A stretch of 64,000 bases of DNA, taken from Cephalotrichum gorgonifer (Eukaryota; Ascomycota; Sordariomycetes; Microascales; Microascaceae). The DNA lies in the NCBI GenBank assembly GCA_900312665.1, contig ONZQ02000002.1:2753863-2817862 (forward strand), in the 5' to 3' direction. Under the pieces are notes generated by a model. The model worked only from the letters and a program-made list of their open reading frames with translations. It was not told the origin of the DNA and searched no databases. The stretch's first letter is position 1. The number at the start of each line of letters is the position of its first letter. The position numbers were made by a program, and so were the translations under genes. Positions 12,030 to 22,066 of the stretch are shown in pieces.

Positions 12030-12884
12030 ATGTTGTCCGCTCCCAACTTGACCCCCACCGAGCTCTTCAATAAGAGTGCGGAAACCTATGAGGCCGCCAC
12101 GGGCGGAGGCACCCGCGAACTCGTGCAGCATGCCATCTCCCTCATCGCGGGTCTGAAGCCCTTAACATCCGAGTCTAAGATCCTCGACAACGTATGTGGC
12201 ACTGGCATTGTGACCGATATCATCCTCCAGTCCGGGATCCAGCCCGAGATCCACGCTGTCGACTTCGCGGAGAATATGGTCAATATCGCCAGGGGTCGGT
12301 TCTCCTCCTACCCCAACGTCCACATGGCCGTCATGGCCGGTGAGAAACTCTCCTTCCCCGACGATACCTTCACCTACTCCATCACAAACCTCGGGCTCAT
12401 GTTCTTCACTGATGCCGACAAGGGCGTTAGAGAGATCGCGTGCATACTTCACCCCGATGGGGTGGCCGTTGTCACCGGCTGGTCGATGCGGGCACCCTTC
12501 AAGATCATTCAGGAGATCCAGGCGCAGGTCCGCCCCGACGATATGTCGTTCAAGCCGCCTATCTCCGACACCTGGCTCGACCCCGAGCATATCAAGGCTG
12601 TACTGTCGTGTGCCGGCCTTGATATGCACACCAGTATTGTACAGGATGTGTATATAGGTAGCGAAATGGCCGACGGGCTTGCTGATATTCTGGCCCAGTT
12701 CAGCTTGAAAGTATTGAAGTCTTGGAGCGAGGAGGAAGAGGAGAAGGCTGCTGAGGTGGTGAAGAAGATTGTGCAGGAGCGGGCCGTTCTGTTTACCAGA
12801 CCCTCAGGCTCGGGTGTCGGTATCAAGGTGACGGGGACTATCTTTATTGTGTACAGGGGATCTGGGCGTGTACTAGCTCTATAA
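12030..12884 (+). CDS. Class I SAM-dependent methyltransferase
   Basis: An intronless frame of 284 residues with ATG at 12030. SAM-binding motif I is ILDNVCGTGIVT (about 51-62), an acidic loop follows at AVDFAENM (76-83), and post-motif II is LSFPDDTFTYSITNLGLMF. This is the UbiE/Coq5-like Methyltransf_11 pattern seen in many fungal secondary-metabolite O-, N- or C-methyltransferases. The first motif has DNVCGTG where DxGxGxG is usual, which the family tolerates. The C-terminus has an acidic EEEEE helix. It is followed after 430 bases by an AflR-like Zn2Cys6 regulator on the same strand, and the ABC exporter is divergent on the other side. The three could form a small metabolite locus, but no backbone synthase is in the window. 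The substrate is unknown. Confidence 0.9.
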   Translation: MLSAPNLTPTELFNKSAETYEAATGGGTRELVQHAISLIAGLKPLTSESKILDNVCGTGIVTDIILQSGIQPEIHAVDFAENMVNIARGRFSSYPNVHMAVMAGEKLSFPDDTFTYSITNLGLMFFTDADKGVREIACILHPDGVAVVTGWSMRAPFKIIQEIQAQVRPDDMSFKPPISDTWLDPEHIKAVLSCAGLDMHTSIVQDVYIGSEMADGLADILAQFSLKVLKSWSEEEEEKAAEVVKKIVQERAVLFTRPSGSGVGIKVTGTIFIVYRGSGRVLAL

Positions 12885-13313
12885 GTTTCTTCCTGATTAA
12901 AAGAGAGGTTCTCTTTGAGATCGCCACAACTCGATTTGATAGTATGTATGATGTATTATAAGCTTGGCTTGTGTCTAATGTGGATATATGGTGCTCTAGG
13001 GTGGTGTGACTCGGTTCCCATGTGTGAGTGTAAAGACTGGAAGAGCTGATATAAGGGTGGGTTAGTCGACATTGAGCGGAGAGGATGGAGAATGTCGCTA
13101 GCCAGGTCATGTGGGCCTGACGGACCTGTCTGGCTTTTATCAGTGGGGCGAAAATGTCACGGGTGTACAAATAGCAATGTAGTGGTGTACAAATAGGGAT
13201 TCTCTTAATAAAAAGGGTCCAAAGCACCCGCCCTAGCCGGACCCCCCGCGTGCTCGCAATTTCTCGTCCTGCGTTCCCTCTATATATTCATTTGGCGTTG
13301 CGAAAAACGAAGA
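12885..13313. other. Intergenic between methyltransferase and regulator
   Basis: It holds the terminator side of the methyltransferase and the promoter of the regulator. A TATATAT at 13281 sits only about 30 bases before the ATG at 13314. No other gene is seen. Confidence 0.45.
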
Positions 13314-14525
13314 ATGGTTGCCCCAAATAGCAACACCCACGTCTTCCACGATGAGCGTGGCCGCAACTCTTCAATTCATCCCGCACAGCAGCGCCTTTCA
13401 TGTGAGGCCTGCCGGAAACACAAGGCGAAGTGCCGGCGCATTAAAGCGGGTGATTTTAAATGCGGACGGTGCCTGATGTACAACATCGACTGCAACGTCG
13501 GCAAACAGAGACGAATCGGAAGACCGCGGCGGGCCCTCGCCGCAGCCACTAACTCCCCGCCGAGCTTCTCGATATCGATGTCACCGAGCTCCGAGACTCC
13601 AGCACTTCTTGATGTCGGCCTCTCGTCCTTAGATGATTCGGCAAAACATCCGGAGTCAGCTTCAGTCGCTTCTCTGCCCATCCCCTCGATGTCGTTCGTG
13701 CTGCCGACGCCGGACACACCACTACCCAACCCGGACATCGAACATGCTCTCGCCCTGTCGCTCGTATCTGCCCCCACCCTCTGTCCGCAACCGAGCGTCG
13801 AAACAACATCAGGCTCCATGGCCACGCTCTCACTCATCAACCTCGAACTGTATAACCGCATGCAGGCCGCCCAAGCCCACAAGGACATCTTAGACCTCGA
13901 CCTCATCCTCTCTCGGCGGGGCCCGCTCTTCATCAACAATCTTTCACTGGTCGAGTTCACGGTCAAGGTCTCCCGAGAATACCTCTCCGTCCTGACGAAC
14001 CTCCACTCCACCGTCTCGCATCAGAAGTCGTTCGCGTCGGACCCTCTTCTACATGATGGCTTATCCCTGTCGATCGGAGTTCCGCATGAACCACTCACAG
14101 CCCCGGTGGCCCTCGCGATCACGAGCGTCTTCACTCAGCTCCTCGACCTGTATGAGCTGAATCTTAGACACCTTCTCGCGCGGCTGAAGCGAGCCGCCCT
14201 CAAGCCCATGGCATCAACGCCACTGCCGGGACTCGCGTTCGGAACGTACAACGTGGACTCACGCTGCCAGCAGGGCATTGTGTTCATCGCGACCATCCAC
14301 AACCTGCTGCAGCGGATGGAGGTATCGCTGGGTATCAGCTGGGAACCCGGGCGTGGCGACGGCGTGCTGTCGACCAGGCAGATGCACTCCTTGTGGAACG
14401 AGATCAGCGACGAGTTCGGGCTCAACATCACGAGACCAAACTCTATCAAGAACTCCATACACGAGGCTACCTGGAGGATTACACAGTTGCTCGCCGATCG
14501 AGCTCTATACAAACTGGGGTCATGA
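13314..14525 (+). CDS. AflR-like Zn2Cys6 transcription factor
   Basis: An intronless frame of 403 residues. The zinc cluster has cysteines at 30, 33, 40, 50, 53 and 60. The loop between the third and fourth cysteines is nine residues (RRIKAGDFK), longer than the usual five to seven but known in metabolite-cluster regulators with a GRC-L-x-x-N motif. A basic linker (KQRRIGRPRRA) follows. A Ser/Pro-rich low-complexity stretch spans about 75-165. The C-terminal half carries the helical pattern of AflR-type proteins, with LELYNRMQ, LLDLYELNLRHLL and a late LLQRMEVSLG segment. A role controlling the adjacent methyltransferase, on the same strand 430 bases upstream, is plausible but inferred. Confidence 0.88.
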   Translation: MVAPNSNTHVFHDERGRNSSIHPAQQRLSCEACRKHKAKCRRIKAGDFKCGRCLMYNIDCNVGKQRRIGRPRRALAAATNSPPSFSISMSPSSETPALLDVGLSSLDDSAKHPESASVASLPIPSMSFVLPTPDTPLPNPDIEHALALSLVSAPTLCPQPSVETTSGSMATLSLINLELYNRMQAAQAHKDILDLDLILSRRGPLFINNLSLVEFTVKVSREYLSVLTNLHSTVSHQKSFASDPLLHDGLSLSIGVPHEPLTAPVALAITSVFTQLLDLYELNLRHLLARLKRAALKPMASTPLPGLAFGTYNVDSRCQQGIVFIATIHNLLQRMEVSLGISWEPGRGDGVLSTRQMHSLWNEISDEFGLNITRPNSIKNSIHEATWRITQLLADRALYKLGS

Positions 14526-14741
14526 CTCTAAGCGCTTAGTGTTAGACGTTTCTTTGGGTCGGAACAGCCCAGCTTCAAGAATGCTCGCCTCTCTTCCAAT
14601 GTAATAATCTCCAGGTTGGGTGGCAGGTCCGCCCACACACCTTCCTAGGGCACTAATATATGTTCGGGGCGCCGCATGGATTATAGGTCAGGCTGACACG
14701 GGTAAATATGTCTCGGAGTAAAGTTTTCTGTCCCTTCTTTC

Positions 14742-15215
14742 AAGCGCGAGACTATCCTTAAAGAATGCAAGGAAAAGTGGCAAAAGGCAGTAGCAGACCG
14801 CAGGAATACTGGTACTATCGCTAGCCAGGACCCAGCGTGCCCGGGCAAAGTGATTGCCGGGAGGATCAAGGAGCTCACCAAGGCCCAAAGTAGCCTCCTA
14901 TCCCAGACCCGAACAGGCCACATCGGACTCAGCGAATACCCCGCACAGGGCCGAGTCCCCGGAGTCGAACCACCATGCCAGTGCGGTGCAGAGGCCGAGA
15001 CCTTTCGACCACATACTCCTCGACTGCCCTCAAATCGATCGCGCAGGGCGCCCAGCCAAGATTCCCCGGACGGCAGCGCTGCTCGCGACTGTGCTCAGAG
15101 GCACCCAGACTGCCCGGCCATACTGAGATGGGTCATCCGTTCAGGACATCTTCCAGGATATAAACTTGCGGCGGAGTGGGACGAGGCGGCGGCGGAGGCA
15201 CAAGAGAGGCTGTAG
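14742..15215 (+). mobile_element. LINE (Tad-like) retrotransposon 3' relic
   Basis: The translated region matches the end of non-LTR retrotransposon polyproteins. It has KWQKAVADRR, then SSLLSQTRTGHIGL and CQCGAEAETF, then DHILLDCPQIDRAGR, the cysteine/histidine knuckle that follows the RNase H part. The CQCG piece and the DHILLDC piece are in different frames, shifted by one base near 15009. A second shift near 15110 returns to the frame that ends with QERL and a stop at 15213-15215. With no upstream reverse transcriptase, this is a 5'-truncated, frameshifted dead copy. Confidence 0.75.
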
Positions 15216-15810
15216 GGCGGTTGGACGGAGGAATGTGGCTAATCGTGGCATCGCATAATAGCCACTACCCGGCTGGTAAAAGCTGTGGTAGCGAAGCTAA
15301 GGCTAATGTATGTATACAGACACCTGGATGCAGGTTTCTGCCCCCGTGAGTCCCACACTGGATATCCTATAGATCCCCATTATATGCGAGGCTGGTGCAC
15401 CAACTTGAAAAGTACGTCACAAGGAATGTCGAGGAGGACAGGGCTTAGTTTGGCAAATGTTATCCGCGCGTCTCGCAGGATGCAGAGAGATGCACTTCCA
15501 GCGGCTGACCTAGTCCTCCTGATGTCGCTGCGCGATACACGTGCGCCACAATGCGAGGGCTTTCTTCCAGCTGTGGAACTCTCTGGGCATATTTGGGCAT
15601 GGTCATGGCTGCAGCCACCTATGTATCCCTGGATCGCTTTTGTCTCTGTGTCGATGATAGACGCCGAATACATGATACCTAGGATAGGATTGAAGTCTGC
15701 TAGGGCAGAGCCCAGGCCTGGACGCCAACTTGGTGTAGGCCAGCATCTACAGTGGAGCTCAGTGCGTACAGACGCGCCCTGTTTGCCGTGCCAAAAGCGA
15801 GCCCGACAGT
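15216..15810. other. Flank of the LINE relic
   Basis: Long frames are open on both strands (15285-15839 plus, 15380-15877 minus) without family features. Neither can be supported as a gene. Confidence 0.4.
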
Positions 15811-15902
15811 CGAAAGTCGCGTCATTCCACCTATCATAAGTTTCAGTCCAATCGAAGCATGCAGTGTGATCATTCAATTCTACATGCCGGCTCCCTTGTC
15901 AG
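15811..15902. repeat. Dispersed repeat copy A
   Basis: About 90 bases match 21977-22066 with scattered substitutions and a one-base indel. The shared core includes GCAGTGTGATCATTCAATTC and CCGGCTCCCTTG. Both copies lie in decayed DNA, consistent with an old transposon family that has diverged. Confidence 0.7.
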
Positions 15903-16131
15903 AGCGTTCGCCAAGCCCGACTCGCGCCGAAGACGAGGTGCTGCTTAACTACATCAGGCCCAAGAAAATAGTACCGTCCGACTGCTATATGTAAACACAC
16001 TGTGTGTTCAGGAGTTCTACTTTGATTTAAGTTTGGAGACCGAGAAATGTCTAGCCGTAAACAAACTCGGCGTCCCGATTGCCATAGAAGCCAATCGCAC
16101 ATCTCCAAGCCGCTTCGCCACCAATATTAAG
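15903..16131. other. Short gap between the dispersed repeat and the broken gene
   Basis: Nothing supported. Confidence 0.4.
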
Positions 16132-16617
16132 CTAGAGTTCGTGCGCCGCTTTCTGGGCATCTCTAGCCTTTTCCCTCCGGTAGTGATTGACAGTAAATGA
16201 GCCTTCTCCCATCTTTCTCAGGTGCAAGAGCGCCCAGGTTCCGAATAAACCCGCTGCTGCTACCCCGAAGATCCAAGCAGACTAGCTCGCGACCATACGG
16301 CGTCTCAACCTCACTCAATTAGTCCGCACAGCAGCATGGTCCACATGGTGATTGGCAAGTCAATCGAGAAGCCGTCATCGGACCGGCATCGAAACACGGC
16401 ATTGAACGGGCCCCACGTCTGGAGGAAGGAGTTGGACTCGTCCTGCAGCAGATAGGCAAACTTACGAGAGCACTCTGAAATTCTTCCTGAGAAAAAAGAC
16501 TTCTTGGTAATCGATTCGAACGTGGGCTCTTAGTTCAGAGAGGCTCTTTAGAGCGCTAAACGTATCCTCTCTCAGGCGGAGAGGAGTACCGAGAGCAAAG
16601 GCATATTTAGATATCAT
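16132..16617 (-). pseudogene. Broken gene with a C-terminal membrane segment
   Basis: Three coding-like blocks lie in order on the minus strand in different frames. The first starts at ATG 16617 and includes LSELRAHVRIDYQEVFF. It hits TAA near 16468, where a shifted frame continues with KFAYLLQDESNSFLQTWGPF and then SDDGFSIDLPITMW. After another stop near 16320, a third block begins SAWIFGVAAAGLFGTWALLH, a membrane helix, and ends in a basic tail with TAG at 16132. The 23- and 33-base gaps between blocks are too short for normal introns, so frameshifts are likelier. I do not recognise the family. Confidence 0.4.
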
Positions 16618-16949
16618 CGTATTCTCTTTGGCTAAGAGTTGATAGTAGAGCTTGTATTAGTTGTCTCTAGTATAGAGTGCCTGAAATGATCGCTTTACTG
16701 CGCCTAGCTTAACAACTCTCCTAGTAATTGTCGTCCTTCGTAAGGCGTACGCTGGTTGATATCGAGAGGCATGATTAGGGGGTTAACTGGAACTTTGTGC
16801 GACGTAACTAGTGGGTCCCGAAATACTGGGAAGTCTTCCTCATATAGATCTCGACACGTCCAAGTCCTTCATTGTCAGCCTCCGGCTACTCGTAATTCAA
16901 AACTAGCCAATAACCATCTCTAATACAATGACGATCGACCTCCTGATCC
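16618..16949. other. Intergenic
   Basis: No supported feature. The minus frame upstream of 16617 stays open for a few codons (LLAKENT), so the broken gene may once have begun further upstream. Confidence 0.35.
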
Positions 16950-17416
16950 TCAATCGAACTGCTGCCGTTGCGCTGAGCCCTCAACCTCCTTCAGCCAGTT
17001 AGCTTTACGACTAACCCAACATTCCTCGTCCGGCTTGCCCCCCTTAACTAGGGCCTCTTTCGCAATAGTGCCAGCCTGTACTAGGTAGAAAGGCTTGAAG
17101 ATTTCTGCCTCACACTGCTTGATAGTCACAGTCGAACAATCAGGACAGAAAGCATATTTGACCTCAAATCCGAGCTCCTGCGTAAAGCTGCTATACTTTG
17201 GTTCGCCATTGAGAGTGACGTTCTCGCGGGGAACCAACCAATTATAGGTGAATGCCGTCCCGGTAAGTGCTTGGCATTGGTAGCAATGACAGATCACCTC
17301 AAAATTGTTAGTCCCAGAGACTAGATGGGTAAACTTGGAAGGCATACCTTCTTGGTTGGCTCTCCATGGAAGGAGTAAGTGAGTTTACCACAAATGCAGC
17401 CTCCTGTGGTCGTCAT
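16950..17416 (-). CDS. GFA/CENP-V family (Mss4-like) zinc protein
   Basis: Exons 17416-17348 and 17297-16950 with a 50-base intron give 138 residues. The start is the first ATG before the conserved GGCICG motif. The family zinc cysteines are present: C-I-C near residue 7, CHCYQC (about 26-31) and CPDC (about 75-78). This matches the glutathione-dependent formaldehyde-activating enzyme fold (PF04828). Fungi have many such small proteins, mostly of unknown substrate, so formaldehyde detoxification should not be assumed. It sits alone between decayed elements. Confidence 0.85.
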
Positions 17417-18019
17417 TTCGGCTTTGGGAAACGTGTTTTTTCTCAAAAAGCTCTTACACTAGATCCCTATTTTGACTCTCGAACTGGACAATTTTTTCCA
17501 TTTTATGTCTTTGTGTAAAGGCAGATTACTGCGATTCCTCACTGGGTGACACCTTGTTAGAATCATTCGTTTGCTTCCTGTATCTTCACATGAATAACAA
17601 GCCACAATTAGCGGAAATAGCCTCGAAGGGAGTACACAGTGTATACGATACCGCGGAGACCACGTCGCGCCACTGTTTTCTTATCACCTGATGATCATGT
17701 GCGAGATTGAGAGGAATTGGATTGGCTGACTATAGGCATAGTGCTAAGCCGCCGGCGTTTCTGCTGTAGTCTTCGTGTCTGTCATCTTTAACTCCTATCG
17801 ACAGCACGATACTCCTCACTTTGACTACCTCACACCTGCTAATATCAGTGAGGTCCACAGTGGTGGCGCCAGATCTTGCCTGGTCTAACCACCCGCCGCA
17901 AAGGATGGCGCCGTGAGACACATCAGGAGGGCCTTCTGAGTAGGGAGACTTGGGCACTTGGCCCTGTATATCGCTACTGAGGCGGAGGCGGAGGTCACCT
18001 CGTGAGCCTAGATGCGGGT
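17417..18019. other. Intergenic between GFA gene and hAT relic
   Basis: No supported gene. A minus-strand frame at 17730-18035 continues from the hAT relic but shows no recognised domain. Confidence 0.4.
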
Positions 18020-18430
18020 CTGGCCTGGAACGCATAGAGAAGGTAATGGGCTCCCGGACGGCCTCCTTATCGATTCCTGTTTTCTTAAACGCCTCTATCC
18101 GTTATGGGGAGCCTCGTATAAGCTTCATGATATTGTAAAGTCTCTCTACGGGCCCCTTGCAGCGCTAATATCGGAGAGCCCGTTCCTACTGGTCCAGCTG
18201 AGCGAGGTGATCGCCGTCAAGCTTGAAGGAATCAGCATCGTCCCCGTACGGAGAGGAACTTGGCTACGAGGTTCAGGATATAGCCCAAGCATCTAATCCG
18301 TCGATTCTTAACATCATCAGGCTTTGATACTAGGTTCAGACGAGGGTACAGAGTCACCAGGTAGGTATCATCACTGCTAATATTTTCTAGAACGAGAATA
18401 TGAATAGTAAGGAAAATATTAGAAACCAAA
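18020..18430 (-). mobile_element. hAT-family transposase relic
   Basis: Minus-strand translation gives, in order, the fungal hAT (RNase H-like) pattern. ILVLENISSDDTYL corresponds to the family LDNASxNDT block, followed by LYPRLNL, RRIRCLGYILNLVAKF, YGDDADSFKLDG and KGPVERLYNIMKLIRGSP. Two in-frame stops and a frame change near 18245 break it. The aspartate of the LDN motif is Glu here. Only the central part of a transposase is present; no terminal inverted repeats were found. Confidence 0.7.
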
Positions 18431-18729
18431 GAAAAGTGCGTCATTTTCCATCCTGACCCCGGGCGGCGAGTCTTCTCATAATTCGGAAACACACCAGCCA
18501 CTCCTCGCAGGGCGCGCCCATCAATCCCAGGACAGGCCATGCCATCACGGCAGTCACATGGATATGGATGGCTCGAGCCCGGTTATATGACAGTATTCAT
18601 ATACCCGTTGCGCGCATATCCGACATCCTCCTCTGGCTCGATCAGGGAGGTGTGACGCCGCCTGTAACTAAATCATGAGCGTCCACTTCGTCTGCACGAT
18701 GCGAGCGGAGACTACTCACCGGAACGGGT
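18431..18729. other. Intergenic
   Basis: The 3' flank of the AIG1-like gene. Nothing recognised. Confidence 0.4.
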
Positions 18730-20520
18730 TCAGTTGGACGCAACAAGCGCCGCAACAACACCGCCGTCCTTCAGCACGACTTGCACCAGCTTCACGACGG
18801 CGCGCAGGTTCTCCGGGTAGAGCGCGACGCGTTTGAAGCGGCTGAACATACCCGAGCTTTTCTTCTTCAGCGGCTTGGGGGCCTTGTTCTTGATCTCGTA
18901 CGGTAGCCGCTGGTACAGGTCGTTGTACAGGCCGCACACCTTCTTCTCCTCCTTGGCTCGCTCGAGCGGCTGGAACTCACTGCGGCGGTACATCTCGGCT
19001 CTCACCGATCTGAGAACCTGTAGCAGGATGTCGGACTCATGGGTGGCCTGGGCGCCACGATCGCGGACCTCGCGCACCAGGAGGAGCGTGTTCTTGGCCG
19101 TTGTGAGCTGAAGAAGCTGCTCCGGGGGCGCCCCACGGGCCCTCGCGATCAGGATCAACGTCTCCATGTACTTGAGCAGAGCGGTTGGGTCATGCAGCAG
19201 GGCGGTGCTTTTGAGCTTCTCTGTCAGCTTCGCCAGGAAAAGGATATCGTTGCGCAGCTCCTCTTGAAGCTTGAGGTAGGCGTCTATGGCGTCGAGCAGG
19301 GCGCCCTCGAGCGTGTTGTTTTGGGTGTTCCAGTGCTTGATCAGCTCCTCGGGCACCATCCACTCCGAGTGCTTCTCGACGACGATGATGTGCCGTGCGT
19401 TGCGGTGTCGCGTCCAGTGACAGTGTCCCTTGCAGCAGCTGCAGTTCTCGTCGTCCATGGCCGTACATTTAACTTTGTCCGCGTCGTCCGAGTAGGCGCA
19501 GACCTCGTGACATGTATAGTTGCAGTCGAGGCAGAGGGTCGTCGCCCGGCCGCCCTGGACGGGTTTCTCGACCGACTTGTCCAGCTCGACCAAGATCTTG
19601 TCCCCCGGGGCGGCGCCCACGGCGTTGGCGAGGGCGTCCAGGGATGCAATGAGGTTTTGGGCGTCGTTAGCTGTGCGGAGAATCTTCTTCTCGACCAGCT
19701 CGCACTTGCCCTCCAGGTTCAGGCGGGTCGTGGTCACTTCAGCGCTGTTGGCTGTAGGCACGGGCGGCATGCGCAGGAGCATCTGCATAATGCGGCACTG
19801 GGCCTTGACCGACATGGCCCACCAGTCACGAAACTTTCCGGGGTTCTGAGCGTCCAGCTCGACTGTGAAGGCAGCATTGTTGGACTCGACCTCGCCGTTG
19901 TGGACCGGCCACTCGATCTCCCGGAGCGCATTGCGTGCCAGCGGGGTGCCAGCGTCGCTGAAGGTGTAGATAGTGCGGAGACAGCCCTCAACGTCCTTGG
20001 CGAACAGCGAAAAGACATAGGTAGAGACGGGCGAGAGCACAGTAGTGCGGGCCTCGTTGGCGCGGCATGTAAAGACGATGGCGTTAACGTGTTCGATGGT
20101 CTTGAAGAAGTCAGACATGGCCGCCGTGACAAAGGCATCCCGTTCGATGCCCCTCGTGTCGCCGTAGCCCGGCGTGTCGACGATGAGCATCGTCCGGCCC
20201 TCGAACAGGGGGGAGAGGGGGCGGAGGCGGTAGCAAGTGACACACTGCGTCACCGCCTGCGCTTGGTTGGCGCCGCGGTCGTCAATGACCATGAGCCGTG
20301 CCGAGTCAGCCTCCTCGCACAACCGTAATATCATTCCAGCACTGCCCCTCTCGCCCTGCTTGACGTGATCGACAGCCGCTTTAGCCGGAACCGGCCAGCT
20401 GGTAACCAGTCGTAGTCCATGTCGACCAAGCCTCCATGCCGACGAGGTATCCTCGTCATAATTACGGCCTTGATTTCGGTCAAGCGCCGACTCGTGAAGG
20501 GCGCAACTGCTGCGGCTCAC
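18730..20520 (-). CDS. AIG1/GIMAP-like G-domain protein with degenerate P-loop
   Basis: An open frame of 596 codons. The G3 motif is DTPGYGDTRG (about 115-124), followed by an AIG1-like region (VNAIVFTCRANEARTT, then TFSDAG in the position of the specificity loop). A Cys/His-rich knuckle lies around 315-365 (CLDCNYTCHEVC, CSCCKGHCHW). Coiled-coil-like helices and a very basic segment (PKPLKKKSS) follow toward the C-terminus. The P-loop expected about 55 residues before G3 is present only as GERGSAGM (56-63), without the Lys-Ser/Thr that binds phosphate. The frame opens with GTG; the first in-frame ATG is 20334, inside that motif, so an upstream exon (ATG frame near 20600) or a decayed 5' end is likely. 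It may be a pseudo-GTPase. Confidence 0.7.
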   Translation of the reverse strand: MSRSSCALHESALDRNQGRNYDEDTSSAWRLGRHGLRLVTSWPVPAKAAVDHVKQGERGSAGMILRLCEEADSARLMVIDDRGANQAQAVTQCVTCYRLRPLSPLFEGRTMLIVDTPGYGDTRGIERDAFVTAAMSDFFKTIEHVNAIVFTCRANEARTTVLSPVSTYVFSLFAKDVEGCLRTIYTFSDAGTPLARNALREIEWPVHNGEVESNNAAFTVELDAQNPGKFRDWWAMSVKAQCRIMQMLLRMPPVPTANSAEVTTTRLNLEGKCELVEKKILRTANDAQNLIASLDALANAVGAAPGDKILVELDKSVEKPVQGGRATTLCLDCNYTCHEVCAYSDDADKVKCTAMDDENCSCCKGHCHWTRHRNARHIIVVEKHSEWMVPEELIKHWNTQNNTLEGALLDAIDAYLKLQEELRNDILFLAKLTEKLKSTALLHDPTALLKYMETLILIARARGAPPEQLLQLTTAKNTLLLVREVRDRGAQATHESDILLQVLRSVRAEMYRRSEFQPLERAKEEKKVCGLYNDLYQRLPYEIKNKAPKPLKKKSSGMFSRFKRVALYPENLRAVVKLVQVVLKDGGVVAALVASN

Positions 20521-20620
20521 TCGGAGTCAGTGTTTCAAAACCGTGTCGAAAAGAGAATACCGAAGACATGTCAACATGCTGCCATTCAGCCATAGCCGAC
20601 TGAAAGCTTCCGCTAGGAGT

Positions 20621-20678
20621 AAACGGAGGGGTCATTGCGGGATGAAACGGGGGGGTCATCGCGGGATGAAATGGAGGG
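20621..20678. repeat. 24-bp tandem repeat, 2.4 copies
   Basis: Units start at 20621 and 20645 (AAACGGRGGGGTCATYGCGG core), with a partial third at 20669. On the minus strand it encodes FHPAMTPP repeats in a frame upstream of the AIG1-like gene, so it may be leader or an N-terminal exon. Confidence 0.6.
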
Positions 20679-21976
20679 TGGGAGCACGGGTCGGCGGTTA
20701 GTGAAACAACTATGCATAGACAAGGTTGTTCGTTACTGTGCAATCTCGGCCACGACTTCGCCGGCCCCCTCACGGGCTGCCCGCGGCCCTCGTCATGCAG
20801 AGGATAAAACATACGTACGGTGAGGAGGCAGCCCAGGGAAGATGTAATTAGTGTCTTGCGGGTGGGAATGGATTGAGACTTAAAGAGTAGGGTAGGACGG
20901 ATGTGGGCCGATCAATCAGCGTGATACCAAACTTCGACTTCGCACGAGGGGGGGAGGCAATATGGTTGCGGGCGCCTTCCCGGCCTTGGCGGCTCAGGCA
21001 GGCGCAAGCTAGCGTGCCTGCTGTTGTGATACTACGCCACTATGCCCGTGTGATTGCGGCAATAAGAAGCCGCAATAAAAGAGCAGCCTTAGAGGACTAG
21101 TCCTTTGCTAGAGCCGTTACCCTAGCGTAGAGCGCGCTGTCTCATATAAGGACGGAAAAGGTCGAGGTTCGGATGAGCACCCTATCCGGGCGCTGCTATT
21201 TCTACTTCCCTTGCCGGCCAACACAAGTCAGTGGGCGCAGCAAAGGAGACATATCTGCCTGAGAGCATCAACTGCTGCAGCGAGCTGCATTATGCATGAA
21301 CCGCAACCGGGGAAGCCGAAAGTATAACAGCGAGTGGCTAAATTGGGCAGCGGAATATAAAAGGAGGAGGAAATTAGAAAGGGGAGGGAATGCAGCAGAG
21401 GGAGCGGAGGGGGAGAGACAGCGATTAGAGGATCCGTCGGTTACTCCTACCTTGACCCTTAGTCCAACTTTAGACTGACCTCGGAGGGGCCGCTATTTCC
21501 TTACTTCGCTAGACTCCGTCCCTTATTCCCGACTACGACAACTACACTGTCAAGCAAACAACCTCGACAGGGCTTGGAAAGGCTGCTTCTGGTTCCCTTC
21601 CTGAGGGAGGGACTTTATCTGCTACATCCCGCGGTCAGGCCACATCGTACTGCTAAGGAGCCAAGAGCGGAGGAACACAGCATCCGAGGAGAGCATACTG
21701 TGTGCTACTATTAAAAGCTGCGCCACTTAGAAAACTTTAAAAGGTTAAAATTTGGACACTGAACCTAAGCAATTACTGTGTTACCCTAAAAGGTTTTCTA
21801 GAACAAGGCCATGGGATGGGCTCTGGTCCAATAGAACTTGAAACGCCCACTCACGTAAAGACCTCGAAAGTAGTTCTACAATGATCACATTGAGAGAAGG
21901 TAATTTATTCTCATGATAATAAGCGGCTTACATGGTACCAATTCCAAGAAGGCCCCTAGCTTGAAAAAGAAAACGT

Positions 21977-22066
21977 CGAAAGACTCGTGATTCCATCTAT
22001 CCTAAGTTTCAGTCCAAGCCAAAGCGTGCAGTGTGATCATTCAATTCTGCGTACCGGCTCCCTTGA
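21977..22066. repeat. Dispersed repeat copy B
   Basis: Partner of 15811-15902. The same 20-base core GCAGTGTGATCATTCAATTC is followed by TACCGGCTCCCTTG. Confidence 0.7.

Noticed and set aside
15285..15877. Overlapping long frames on both strands next to the LINE relic
   Set aside because: Mutually exclusive, no homology seen, and they run into the dispersed repeat.
19039..20328. 429-codon plus-strand open frame
   Set aside because: It lies antisense to the AIG1-like frame, is rich in Gly, Val and Arg in the way GC-rich shadows are, and has no domain.
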